Of a stretch of DNA of 64,000 nucleotides, positions 26,363-34,322 are shown piece after piece. The stretch's first letter is position 1, and every line of letters begins with the position of its first letter. Source of the DNA: Lentimicrobium sp. (lineage in GTDB: Bacteria > Bacteroidota > Bacteroidia > Bacteroidales > Lentimicrobiaceae); NCBI GenBank assembly GCA_024709105.1, contig JANJXJ010000016.1, forward strand, positions 21,682-85,681, given 5' to 3'. The notes below the pieces were generated by a model, which saw only the letters and a list, made by a program, of their open reading frames with translations, was not told where the DNA came from and did not search any database. The position numbers were made by a program, and so were the translations under genes.

Positions 26363-27946
26363 ATGGCAGAAATTAAACCTGCAGAAGTATCGGCAATATT
26401 GCGGCAACAGCTTGCCGGGTTCAGCACACAGGCTGAGCTTGAAGAAACAGGAAGTGTTTTACAGGTGGGTGATGGAATTGCCCGCGTTTATGGCCTCACC
26501 CATGTGCAGGCTGGCGAACTTGTTGAATTTGCAACCACAGGAGTAAAAGGTATAGTTCTGAATCTTGAAGAAGACAACGTTGGAGTGGTTATGCTCGGCG
26601 AATCTTCCTCCATTAACGAAGGTGATCTTGTGCGCCGTACCAGGCAAATTGCTTCAATTCCGGTTTCTGAGGGTATGCTGGGCAGGGTCATCAACACCGT
26701 TGGTGAGCCCATTGATGGCAAAGGCCCGTTACTGGGAGAGGTTTTTGAAATGCCACTCGAGCGAAAAGCTCCCGGGGTAATTTTCCGTCAGCCCGTAAAT
26801 GAGCCGCTTCAAACCGGTATCAAAGCCATTGATGCTATGATCCCCATAGGCCGCGGTCAGCGGGAGTTGATCATCGGCGACCGGCAAACCGGTAAGACCG
26901 CCATTGCTATTGATACCATTCTCAATCAGAAAGAGTTTTTCGATAAAGGTGAGCCGGTTTATTGCATTTATGTTGCCATTGGACAGAAAGGCAGCAACGT
27001 TGCCAATATTGTACAGACTCTTGAGCAAAAGGGTGCCATGCAATATACAGTGGTTGTGGTTGCTACTGCCAGCGATCCTGCTGCCATGCAGTTTTATGCA
27101 CCATTTGCAGGTGCTGCCATTGGGGAATATTTCCGCGATACAGGACGTCCGGCCCTCATTATTTATGATGATCTTTCGAAGCAGGCTGTAGCTTACCGCG
27201 AAGTGTCGCTGCTGCTTAGACGCCCTCCCGGACGTGAAGCTTATCCCGGAGATGTTTTCTATCTGCACTCTCGTTTGCTTGAAAGAGCTGCCAAAATCAT
27301 CAGTTCCGATGATATTGCTAAAAACATGAACGACCTTCCCGAAAGTCTGAAAGGTAAAGTTAGAGGCGGTGGTTCGCTTACGGCACTGCCTATCATTGAA
27401 ACACAGGCGGGCGACGTTTCTGCCTATATTCCCACAAACGTTATTTCAATTACCGACGGGCAGATTTTCCTTGAAAGTAATTTGTTTAACTCCGGAATCA
27501 GGCCGGCGATTAATGTTGGTATTTCAGTGTCGCGCGTTGGAGGCAATGCTCAGATTAAACCTATGAAAAAAGTGGCCGGGACTCTGAAACTTGACCAGGC
27601 TCAATATCGCGAACTGGAAGCTTTTGCCAAGTTTGGCTCAGATCTCGATGCAGTTACCAAATCCATTCTTGACAAAGGTGCACGCAACGTTGAAATTCTG
27701 AAACAGGCGCAGTATTCTCCGCTTCCTGTAGAGCAGCAGATTGCAATTATTTATTGCGGGTCAAAAGGTCTGCTGCAGAAAATTCCAATGAAAAATGTTC
27801 ATAATTTTGAAGTGGAGTTTTTACACCGTTTGGAAGATACCCGCCCTGCTTTGCTTGAAAGCCTGCGCAAGGGAGCGTATACTCCTGAAATTGAGAAAGA
27901 ACTGGAAGAAGCTGCACGCGAACTGGTGCGGAAATATGAAGTTTAA
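26363..27946 (+). CDS. atpA: ATP synthase F1 subunit alpha
   Basis: Non-catalytic nucleotide-binding subunit of F1, 527 residues. The beta-barrel N-domain holds [16 protein letters not shown]. The Walker A motif is GDRQTGKTA (residues 172-180), followed by [12 protein letters not shown] and the Walker B-like [17 protein letters not shown]. The family signature [17 protein letters not shown] is present. Fifth gene of the atp operon; 17 bases separate it from atpG. Confidence 0.98.
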   Translation: MAEIKPAEVSAILRQQLAGFSTQAELEETGSVLQVGDGIARVYGLTHVQAGELVEFATTGVKGIVLNLEEDNVGVVMLGESSSINEGDLVRRTRQIASIPVSEGMLGRVINTVGEPIDGKGPLLGEVFEMPLERKAPGVIFRQPVNEPLQTGIKAIDAMIPIGRGQRELIIGDRQTGKTAIAIDTILNQKEFFDKGEPVYCIYVAIGQKGSNVANIVQTLEQKGAMQYTVVVVATASDPAAMQFYAPFAGAAIGEYFRDTGRPALIIYDDLSKQAVAYREVSLLLRRPPGREAYPGDVFYLHSRLLERAAKIISSDDIAKNMNDLPESLKGKVRGGGSLTALPIIETQAGDVSAYIPTNVISITDGQIFLESNLFNSGIRPAINVGISVSRVGGNAQIKPMKKVAGTLKLDQAQYRELEAFAKFGSDLDAVTKSILDKGARNVEILKQAQYSPLPVEQQIAIIYCGSKGLLQKIPMKNVHNFEVEFLHRLEDTRPALLESLRKGAYTPEIEKELEEAARELVRKYEV

Positions 27947-27963
27947 TCCTACATTTTTTCTTT

Positions 27964-28848
27964 ATGCCCAGTTTAAAAGAGGTAAGAACCCGAATCACTT
28001 CAGTAAAGTCAACGCAGCAGATTACCAGCGCTATGAAAATGGTGGCTGCATCAAAGTTGCGTAAAGCGCAGACCAGCATTCTGCAGCTGAGACCTTTTGC
28101 TGCACAGCAAAAGCTATTGCTTCAGCAACTTACTGCAGGGCTTGGGGATAAAACTCCAAATGTTTATGGCCGCGAACCCGAATCTGGTAAAGTATTATAT
28201 GTGGTATTTTCTTCAAACAGGGGTTTGTGCGGAGCATACAACACCAATGTTATCAAACAAATGAATGCTTTATTGGCCCGGCACAGGATTGATAACAACA
28301 TTCAGCATGTTTCACTGATGACCATCGGGAAAAAAGTGAGCGAATTTTTTGCCCGTCAGCAGGTAAACATTGTTTCTTCGCACGATGAGCTATACGATCA
28401 GATGAGCTATGCAAAGGCAGTTGCAGTTGCCGAAGACCTCATGAAAAAGTTTGTTTCAGGAGAGTATGACCGTATACTTTTTGTTTATCACCAGTTCAAA
28501 AATGCTGTGGTTCAGAAGCTTCAGGTGGAACAATTTCTGCCGGTTGAAAGCCCTGAAAACGAAAACGGAGGAGCTCATCATGAAGTAGAGTATATTTTTG
28601 ATCCTTCACGGACAGAAATTCTCGAAGATTTGGTTCCACAGATTCTTAAAACACAGTTTTACAAGGCTTTGCTCGACTCATGGGCATCAGAACTGGGAGC
28701 CAGAATGACTGCCATGTCGCAGGCTACCGATAATGCTTCGGAATTGCTTAAAGAACTCAGGCTTACCTACAACAAAGCAAGGCAAGCGGCCATTACCAAG
28801 GAGATTCTTGAAATTGTCGGAGGTGCCGAAGCATTGAAAAATTCGTGA
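27964..28848 (+). CDS. atpG: ATP synthase F1 subunit gamma
   Basis: Central-shaft subunit of 294 residues. The N-terminal coiled-coil helix LKEVRTRITSVKSTQQITSAMKMVAASKLRKAQ and the C-terminal helix SELLKELRLTYNKARQAAITKEILEIVGGAEAL are diagnostic. Last atp gene here: the beta (atpD) and epsilon (atpC) genes that complete F1 are not adjacent and must lie elsewhere. Confidence 0.97.
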   Translation: MPSLKEVRTRITSVKSTQQITSAMKMVAASKLRKAQTSILQLRPFAAQQKLLLQQLTAGLGDKTPNVYGREPESGKVLYVVFSSNRGLCGAYNTNVIKQMNALLARHRIDNNIQHVSLMTIGKKVSEFFARQQVNIVSSHDELYDQMSYAKAVAVAEDLMKKFVSGEYDRILFVYHQFKNAVVQKLQVEQFLPVESPENENGGAHHEVEYIFDPSRTEILEDLVPQILKTQFYKALLDSWASELGARMTAMSQATDNASELLKELRLTYNKARQAAITKEILEIVGGAEALKNS

Positions 28849-28903
28849 CAAGATTGTTTAATTCAGTAAATTCATTAACTGATAACCCAAAAACCTAAGA
28901 GTT

Positions 28904-29422
28904 ATGATTTCGAAAAAAGTTGAAGAAGCAATTAATGTTCAGATTAAGAACGAGGAGCATTCATCGCGCATCTATATGGCTATGGCTTCGTGGTGCGAAA
29001 CCAATGGATACCGTGGTGCTGCTGATTTCCTTTACAAGCAGAGCGACGAAGAGCGTATGCATATGCTCAAGTTTATCAAATACCTGAATGATCGTGGTGG
29101 ATACGCTGTACTGGCCGGACTTGAACTTCCTGCTTCTGAGTACAAATCGCTGCGCGATGTTTTTGATCATGTACTCAGCCACGAGGAATTTATTACTGCG
29201 TCAATCAATCAGTTGTACGAAGTATCCCTCAACGAAAAAGATTATACCACCGGTAATTTCCTGCAGTGGTATATCAACGAGCAAATCGAAGAAGAAAGCA
29301 CTGTTAACGGCATCCTCGACCGTATGAAGCTACTGGGCGATGACAAAGCCGGTATGTTCCATATAGACAAGGAACTTGAAACCATGGCAGCCGCCAAAGT
29401 GATAGACCCGCTAACTGAATAG
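28904..29422 (+). CDS. ftnA: Non-haem ferritin
   Basis: Iron-storage protein of 172 residues forming a 24-subunit shell. Ferroxidase-centre residues are visible: Glu17 (in KNEEHSS), Tyr24, the Glu and His of SDEERMHM in helix B, the Glu of LSHEEF, and Gln/Glu in NEQIEEE. Bacterial ferritin (FtnA) type rather than bacterioferritin, since no haem-binding Met is evident. It follows atpG by 55 bases and has its own terminator. No iron-responsive operator was recognised. Confidence 0.96.
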   Translation: MISKKVEEAINVQIKNEEHSSRIYMAMASWCETNGYRGAADFLYKQSDEERMHMLKFIKYLNDRGGYAVLAGLELPASEYKSLRDVFDHVLSHEEFITASINQLYEVSLNEKDYTTGNFLQWYINEQIEEESTVNGILDRMKLLGDDKAGMFHIDKELETMAAAKVIDPLTE

Positions 29423-29471
29423 GGATTTTAGCTATCGGTTGTCGCAGTTGACAATATCCAACTCAAAATAA

Positions 29472-29504
29472 GCGGTTCATCGGGTTACTGATGAGCCGCA
29501 TTTT
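29472..29504 (+). terminator. Rho-independent terminator of ferritin
   Basis: GCGGTTCATC (29472-29481) pairs with GATGAGCCGC (29490-29499) with one wobble and an 8-nt loop, then ATTTT. It lies between the convergent ferritin and nucleotidyltransferase genes. Confidence 0.8.
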
Positions 29505-29512
29505 GTATAACT

Positions 29513-30208
29513 TCACGAGTCAATATCTGCAATACTTTGGAATAAGGCAAAGATGAAGTCAGTTGCTGAATCTCCTGAACCATATGGCAATGCACTTTCG
29601 ATACCTTCAGTAATGTTTGGATTTTCCAAAAGTTTCTGGCATTCTGCTTTTAAATACAATTTAACTTTTGGCTTTGAGCCATTTATATTTTTCAAAATGT
29701 TTGTACAGTTATCCAAAAGATAAATAATATCTTCAAAATCATGACTTTGGCGCAAATCATTTCCCCCTCTGCCATTGTGGGCTTCGAATTTGGCAGCCAG
29801 GTAATATTCAGAAGGAAACACAAATATCCGGGTTCCATCTGGGAGTATTTTTGATATCCTATGTTCAAACCCGCTTTCGTACCATCTATTACTGAACCCA
29901 AGTACATCTGATTCTGTTGGCATAATATCTACTTTGATGCCATTGTATATCCATCTGCAAATTGGAGCACCAATCGAAGTGTCATTTTTAAATCCTTTAA
30001 ATCTCAGATTATTCTCAAGTCTGAAGAAATGTAGTTTAGAACTTATCTCAATGACACAATCAATATCAAGAGTTGTTCTTATTTCTGAAACCGCCGGATT
30101 ATCTGCGTATAGTTCAGCAACAGCGCCACCTACAAACACCATCTCATCTTTTAGTTCTCCCAACCCATTTGCAACGGATTGGAGCATAAGCATATTGGTA
30201 CTAGGCAT
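29513..30208 (-). CDS. Nucleotidyltransferase-like protein, possible toxin of a type IV-like TA pair
   Basis: A 231-residue protein with a polymerase-beta-like nucleotidyltransferase core: MVFVGGAVAELYADN (Gly-Gly active-site loop), then RTTLDIDCVIEI with Asp48-x-Asp50 as the likely metal pair, and GIKVDIMP as a third acidic strand. A helical C-terminal part follows (HDFEDIIYLLDNC). The general pattern resembles AbiEii/COG4849-type proteins. Its start overlaps the 3' end of the upstream winged-helix gene by 8 bases, so the two are translationally coupled. AT-rich compared with the atp genes next to it, suggesting transfer. It could instead be a housekeeping or tRNA-modifying enzyme; toxicity is inferred only from layout and fold. 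Confidence 0.72.
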   Translation of the reverse strand: MPSTNMLMLQSVANGLGELKDEMVFVGGAVAELYADNPAVSEIRTTLDIDCVIEISSKLHFFRLENNLRFKGFKNDTSIGAPICRWIYNGIKVDIMPTESDVLGFSNRWYESGFEHRISKILPDGTRIFVFPSEYYLAAKFEAHNGRGGNDLRQSHDFEDIIYLLDNCTNILKNINGSKPKVKLYLKAECQKLLENPNITEGIESALPYGSGDSATDFIFALFQSIADIDS

Positions 30209-30722
30209 TCTTCAAGCGTTTGGTTAATTCTTCAATGGCAATTTTTATCTCTCTGGCCCGGCCAACCCTAAGAGTATCGACTATGGACAAAAGTTCATAG
30301 AACATTTTATCTTCTTTTGCAAGAACAGGCAGGGTTTTATATAATGGCTCAATGGCCTGACCTCTTTGGGATCCCTTCGAATTCGGCCATACATAAACAT
30401 CAGTATCAGATAATATTTGTTCCTTTATCGGTGATGCAGAATGAGCTGTGGGAATTCCTTTGACCATTGATCCAGGTTCAGCAGGGAAAACATATTTTAA
30501 TCCGTAAATTAAAAACTCAGTGAAAGAGCTGATATTTACTTTTCTTTTTTTACTGTCAATCAGTTTTGCTATCCTACATCTGTTCAAAGCTTCAGAAACT
30601 TCAGATTGACTTATTCCAACACCATTGGCAAGATCAATATTTCTCCATTTATCATCTGCAAATGATATTATTTTTAAAAGAACAGCAATATCCTGAGGGC
30701 GCATCCCATTATGTTTCTTCAT
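30201..30722 (-). CDS. Winged-helix DNA-binding protein, possible antitoxin/autoregulator
   Basis: A 173-residue protein with an N-terminal winged helix-turn-helix (about residues 5-65: RPQDIAVLLKII, then WRNIDLANGVGISQSEVSEALNRCRIAKLI), MarR-like in appearance. The C-terminal half is unrecognised. An in-frame ATG at 30758 exists, but the predicted -7 box (30763-30756, minus) places transcription start after it, so the ATG at 30722 is used. A perfect palindrome lies 14-32 bases before that ATG. The stop overlaps the nucleotidyltransferase start by 8 bases. The arrangement matches regulator-antitoxin first, toxin second, as in AbiEi/AbiEii, but family membership is not proven. Confidence 0.75.
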   Translation of the reverse strand: MKKHNGMRPQDIAVLLKIISFADDKWRNIDLANGVGISQSEVSEALNRCRIAKLIDSKKRKVNISSFTEFLIYGLKYVFPAEPGSMVKGIPTAHSASPIKEQILSDTDVYVWPNSKGSQRGQAIEPLYKTLPVLAKEDKMFYELLSIVDTLRVGRAREIKIAIEELTKRLKNA

Positions 30723-30735
30723 AATTTTTCTTATT

Positions 30736-30754
30736 AATTCGCGATTCGCGAATT
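30736..30754. promoter_or_regulatory. Perfect palindrome, candidate operator of the winged-helix/nucleotidyltransferase pair
   Basis: AATTCGCG-ATT-CGCGAATT, 8-bp arms and 3-bp centre, lies across the predicted transcription start and 14-32 bases before the ATG. CGCG islands are rare in this AT-rich stretch, so chance is unlikely. The winged-helix protein encoded next to it is the obvious candidate ligand. Confidence 0.75.
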
Positions 30755-30755
30755 G

Positions 30756-30763
30756 CAAATATA
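30756..30763 (-). promoter_or_regulatory. Candidate -7 promoter box of the winged-helix/nucleotidyltransferase pair
   Basis: Minus strand TATATTTG, an exact TAnnTTTG match, directly adjoining the palindrome. A possible -33 TTG lies at 30781-30779 with a short 15-base spacer. Confidence 0.55.
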
Positions 30764-30795
30764 TCTATAATAATAACACAAAATATATTTCTTTA

Positions 30796-30896
30796 CACTA
30801 TTGTCCGGAAAAACATATTAACGCTCAAAGAGATTACCTTCCACCTCCGCCAGCGGCGGTGGAAGGTAATCTCTTACTTTTTCCCGGACAACAGTG
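30796..30896. repeat. Imperfect palindromic element of about 100 bp, MITE-like
   Basis: Terminal inverted repeats CACT-A-TTGTCCGG (30796-30808) and CCGGACAA-C-AGTG (30884-30896), each followed inward by an A-run or T-run. Inside is a perfect 17-bp stem, 30829-30845 with 30858-30874, closed by a further CCGC/GCGG stem (30847-30850 with 30853-30856) and a 2-nt loop. The GC-rich centre contrasts with AT-rich flanks. No ORF. It may be a non-autonomous transposable element or the ends of a decayed insertion; a bidirectional terminator or structured RNA is the alternative. No second copy was seen in the window, and no clear target duplication. Confidence 0.65.
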
Positions 30897-31014
30897 AAAC
30901 ATAATATTTAAAGAAGTATAATAATTCCTTGCCGATAAAAGACTGAGAATTATAAAGGCAGCCCTCTTTTCCCTGAAATGCGTGTGCAACCAGAATCAGT
31001 AAAATTGGACTAAA

Positions 31015-31581
31015 TCAATGCCGGCCTTCAATCTTCTCAACCAATTCGCGGTACCATTTTTCCCCGTATTTCCTTACGAGGGAATCTTTAAGGAAAACAT
31101 ATAAAGGAACGTTCAGCTTTTTGCCGAATTCTAGTGCAGGCTGGCAAATGTGCCACTGATGGTAGTTAACGGCATCAAAATCGTTGTATTTACTGATTCT
31201 TACCGGATATAAGTGACAGGAAACCGGTTTTCTGAATGAAGATTTTCCTGCTTCCCAGGCTTTTTCCATGGCGCAGGCAGCAATTCCGTCGTCGGTAAAT
31301 ATAACAAATGCACATTCAGCCCCATTGATGAGCGGAGTAACATAATGTCCGTAGGCATCGTAGTCAAAAACTCCCATTTCTTCAACGGCATCAACACCTT
31401 CGGTGCGCATAAAGGGCTTGATGTAGATCAGGTTGTCTTCAATTTCGGATATTTCATCTTCATCAAGAGGCGCTCCGGCATCACCTTCCACACAGCAGGC
31501 ACCTTTACAGGCCTGAAGATTGCAAACAAAGCAGACTTTGTACAGGTCGTCAGAATTCAGAGTATCGTCAATGGCTATCAT
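31015..31581 (-). CDS. DUF3109 family Cys-rich protein
   Basis: A 188-residue protein of the DUF3109 family, frequent in Bacteroidota. A dense Cys cluster near the N-terminus (CFVCNLQACKGACCVEGD) and later Cys residues in CAFVIF, CAMEKAW, CHLYPVRI and ICQPAL suggest metal or Fe-S binding, similar to YkgJ/UPF0153 proteins; the function is unknown. The ATG at 31581 gives the conserved start MIAIDDTL; the frame is open to 31860, with another ATG at 31647, but that part has no similarity and overlaps the divergent promoter. Confidence 0.88.
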   Translation of the reverse strand: MIAIDDTLNSDDLYKVCFVCNLQACKGACCVEGDAGAPLDEDEISEIEDNLIYIKPFMRTEGVDAVEEMGVFDYDAYGHYVTPLINGAECAFVIFTDDGIAACAMEKAWEAGKSSFRKPVSCHLYPVRISKYNDFDAVNYHQWHICQPALEFGKKLNVPLYVFLKDSLVRKYGEKWYRELVEKIEGRH

Positions 31582-31585
31582 GCGG

Positions 31586-31593
31586 CAAAGATA
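31586..31593 (-). promoter_or_regulatory. Candidate -7 promoter box for the DUF3109 gene
   Basis: Minus strand TATCTTTG ends only 4 bases before the ATG at 31581, so if it is real the message is leaderless or nearly so. Confidence 0.35.
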
Positions 31594-31662
31594 TACATAT
31601 TGATCAGAAACCGGATTGATTGTTTTAAGTACCTGTTTGATTTTCATATTGGTGCATTGTAT

Positions 31663-31693
31663 TTGCTTTTTAATAATTTTTAAAGTAGGTTTG
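31663..31693 (+). promoter_or_regulatory. Promoter of the START-domain protein gene
   Basis: TTG (31663-31665), exactly 20 bases, then TAGGTTTG (31686-31693), a full consensus match. It lies 18 bases before the ATG at 31712 and so excludes the longer frame from 31616. Confidence 0.6.
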
Positions 31694-31711
31694 CGCCTCA
31701 AATTCAAACTG

Positions 31712-32377
31712 ATGGGAATTTTTAAGGGACATTTTATTCTCATTCTTGTAGTGGCCATGTTTAATTCAAAGCATGGAAGTATTAATAATATCGAAATCAG
31801 TGAAGTATCAAATAATCCCTCTTCCCGATGGGAGCTTACTGATGAAGAAGAGGGAATCAAATTTTATGTGAGGTGGGTGCCCATTTCTGATGAGCAAAAA
31901 GTCAGAGAACGAAAAGTAGAAATTCTGGCGCATACATCGCTGGATAATGCTTTGAAGATGGTCACCGATATGGAAAAAGTCAGGCTTTGGATGTCGGGGA
32001 TAAAAAAGGCCTCTTTATTGCATCGCGACAGCAAAAACCAATGGTACTCATATGCCTTGTATGGCTTGCCCTGGCCTTTTAACGACCGTGAAATGATTAC
32101 CCTGTGTAAAATGAAACAGGAAGCCGCTCAGCCCCGCATTTCAATAAACATGGAGAGTATTGATCAATCCTATCCTCCTGCAAAGGGTGTTGAAAGGCTC
32201 ACCAATTACAAGGCAAGCTGGGAGTTGATTGAGATTAACAAAACTCTCGTAAAAATGACTTTTATTGCCCGTTCGGGCGACCCTCCGGCTTTTCCAAGGG
32301 TTATTCAGGACCCGGTAATTAAAAAAGTATTTATGGGGAACATGCGCGCCCTGAAAAGTCTGCTGGAAAAATCCTGA
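31712..32377 (+). CDS. START-domain (SRPBCC superfamily) lipid-binding-like protein, secreted
   Basis: A 221-residue protein with a short N-terminal hydrophobic segment (MGIFKGHFILILVVAMF) that serves as a signal or anchor, followed by a START-type helix-grip domain: WELTDEEEGIKFYVRW, a central WPFNDREMIT motif (typical of START proteins, where it reads WP.. .RD), and a long C-terminal helix (VIKKVFMGNMRALKSLLE). START domains bind lipids or other hydrophobic molecules. The start is set by the promoter just upstream. It converges on recJ, with 37 bases between stops. Confidence 0.85.
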   Translation: MGIFKGHFILILVVAMFNSKHGSINNIEISEVSNNPSSRWELTDEEEGIKFYVRWVPISDEQKVRERKVEILAHTSLDNALKMVTDMEKVRLWMSGIKKASLLHRDSKNQWYSYALYGLPWPFNDREMITLCKMKQEAAQPRISINMESIDQSYPPAKGVERLTNYKASWELIEINKTLVKMTFIARSGDPPAFPRVIQDPVIKKVFMGNMRALKSLLEKS

Positions 32378-32414
32378 ATTCCCGCATTTAATTGCAAGAA
32401 CATGTAATTTTAGC

Positions 32415-34205
32415 TTATACTTCCTCTCCCGGAAGTTTTATGTCTTTGATATTGAGTTGTATGGATTTCTGGTTATTCCATTCATTTTCTTCTATGTGGT
32501 AGCAGATATTAAATGGTTTTCCCTGATTGATATGGTTAAAATGTTCGCCTTGCTGAAATGCAATGGCAGGAAAAGGCGCTGACGCAATTTCGTGATGGCC
32601 TATGGTAAGTTTCAGGTGGTTCTTACCTACAATTCTTCCGTATCCGTTATCAATCACTCCATCGGTTCTGAACACCGGCGACATGTTTCCGGGTCCAAAA
32701 GGAGCAAACTGTTTTAAAACCTTATAAAACCTGGGTCCGATTTCATTAAGATTGATTTTCAGGTCAATTTCAACCTCCGGAGAGAGCATATCTTCAGTAA
32801 GACCTCTTTTTACCACCGTTTCGAACTTTTCGATAAAAGCTTCGAGGTTTTCGGGCTTTAGCGATAAACCAGCAGCATACTTATGGCCGCCAAAATGCTC
32901 AAGCAGTTCGCTGCATTCATCAATGGCATCGTAAATGTCAAAGTCTTTGATTGACCTGGCAGAGCCTGTCACCAAACCATTGGATTGAGTGAGAACAATG
33001 GTTGGCCGGTAATATGCCTCAATAAGCCGGGAGGCTACAATGCCAATTACACCTTTATGCCATTCCGGATGATAAACTACTGTGGAGCAGGCTTTCATGA
33101 GCCGAGGGTTGGTCTTGATAGCATCCAGCGCCATATCGGTGGTGGTTGCATCAAGATCGCGGCGGGTGGTATTAAAATCGTTGATCTGCTTTGCAATTTC
33201 TTCAGCTTCGTCGGGTATTTCGCTTACAAGCAGGCGAACCGAATTGCGGCCACTTTCAATTCTTCCTGCGGCGTTGATGCGGGGCCCAACCAGAAAAACC
33301 ATATCAGAAATGGTCAGTTCCCTGTTAAAAACACATGGCGGATCTTCATTGCCGTTAGGCGCTGTTATCGCCGGCACATCCTCAGTCTTTCTTATTATAT
33401 TTGAATACTTAAGAATAGACTCAAATCCCGGCCGGGGATTTTGATTGATCAGCCTCAGGCCATAATAAGCCAGAATTCTGTTTTCTCCGGTAATGGGAAC
33501 TATGTCAGATGCAATACTAACAACAACCAGATCGAGGTATTTATGCAGATTTTCAAAAGGGAGGTTCTTACGTGATGAAAGTGCCTGAATAAGTTTAAAA
33601 CCTACACCGCATCCCGAAAGTTCCTTAAAAGGATAGTTGCAGTCGGGTCTTTTGGCGTCAAGAACTGCTACAGCATCGGGTAGCATTTCATCGGGGCGGT
33701 GGTGATCGCAGATAATGAAATCAACACCGTATTCATTGGCTTTTTTAACTTTTTCGATGGCTTTGATCCCACAATCCAGGGCAATTACCAGCGCAAAGTC
33801 ATTTTCGTGAGCAAAATCAACTCCTTTGAATGACACTCCATATCCTTCTGAGTAACGGTCGGGAATGTAATAATCGAGCTGAGCATGGCCCAGTTCTCTT
33901 AAAAAAGTGTAAACCAGAGATACTGCAGTAGTACCATCAACATCGTAATCGCCGTAAACAAGGATTTTTTCATTTTTCTCCAGGGCTGCAAGTACGCGAT
34001 CAACGGCCTTGTCCATATCTTTCATTAAGAAGGGATCATGCAGATCTTCAAGCGATGGCCTGAAAAACTGCTTAGCCTCTTCAAATGTATTAATTCCCCG
34101 CTGTACCAGCAGTTCGGCCAGCACGGGACCAATGCCCAGCTCAGCCGACAAGCCGGCAACCTTTTCGGGATTGCCCCTCTCTTTCAACACCCAACGTTTC
34201 TGCAT
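32415..34205 (-). CDS. recJ: Single-stranded-DNA-specific exonuclease RecJ
   Basis: 5'-3' ssDNA exonuclease used in recombination and mismatch repair. DHH-family motifs are intact: VYGDYDVDGTTA (Asp86-Asp90 region), ALDCG, and ICDHHRP with DHH at residues 167-169; the DHHA1 part has VGPRINAAGRI and GSARS...FGGHKYAAG. The C-terminal OB domain completes the protein. Length 596 aa is normal. It lies 117 bases downstream of the FRG gene on the same strand. Confidence 0.97.
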   Translation of the reverse strand: MQKRWVLKERGNPEKVAGLSAELGIGPVLAELLVQRGINTFEEAKQFFRPSLEDLHDPFLMKDMDKAVDRVLAALEKNEKILVYGDYDVDGTTAVSLVYTFLRELGHAQLDYYIPDRYSEGYGVSFKGVDFAHENDFALVIALDCGIKAIEKVKKANEYGVDFIICDHHRPDEMLPDAVAVLDAKRPDCNYPFKELSGCGVGFKLIQALSSRKNLPFENLHKYLDLVVVSIASDIVPITGENRILAYYGLRLINQNPRPGFESILKYSNIIRKTEDVPAITAPNGNEDPPCVFNRELTISDMVFLVGPRINAAGRIESGRNSVRLLVSEIPDEAEEIAKQINDFNTTRRDLDATTTDMALDAIKTNPRLMKACSTVVYHPEWHKGVIGIVASRLIEAYYRPTIVLTQSNGLVTGSARSIKDFDIYDAIDECSELLEHFGGHKYAAGLSLKPENLEAFIEKFETVVKRGLTEDMLSPEVEIDLKINLNEIGPRFYKVLKQFAPFGPGNMSPVFRTDGVIDNGYGRIVGKNHLKLTIGHHEIASAPFPAIAFQQGEHFNHINQGKPFNICYHIEENEWNNQKSIQLNIKDIKLPGEEV

Positions 34206-34322
34206 CCTTGCTTTTTTTCGATTTGTAAAAATAGGGATAATGCAGCTAAGTTGGAAAGAAAATTTACGCTGAAAATTTAAAAATGAATTTCAAAGCTGCT
34301 ATTTCGCTGTTTTACTGATTGT

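Noticed and set aside
26729..27268. 179-codon minus-strand ORF opposite atpA
   Set aside because: A shadow of the conserved atpA coding sequence; the translation has no recognisable domain.
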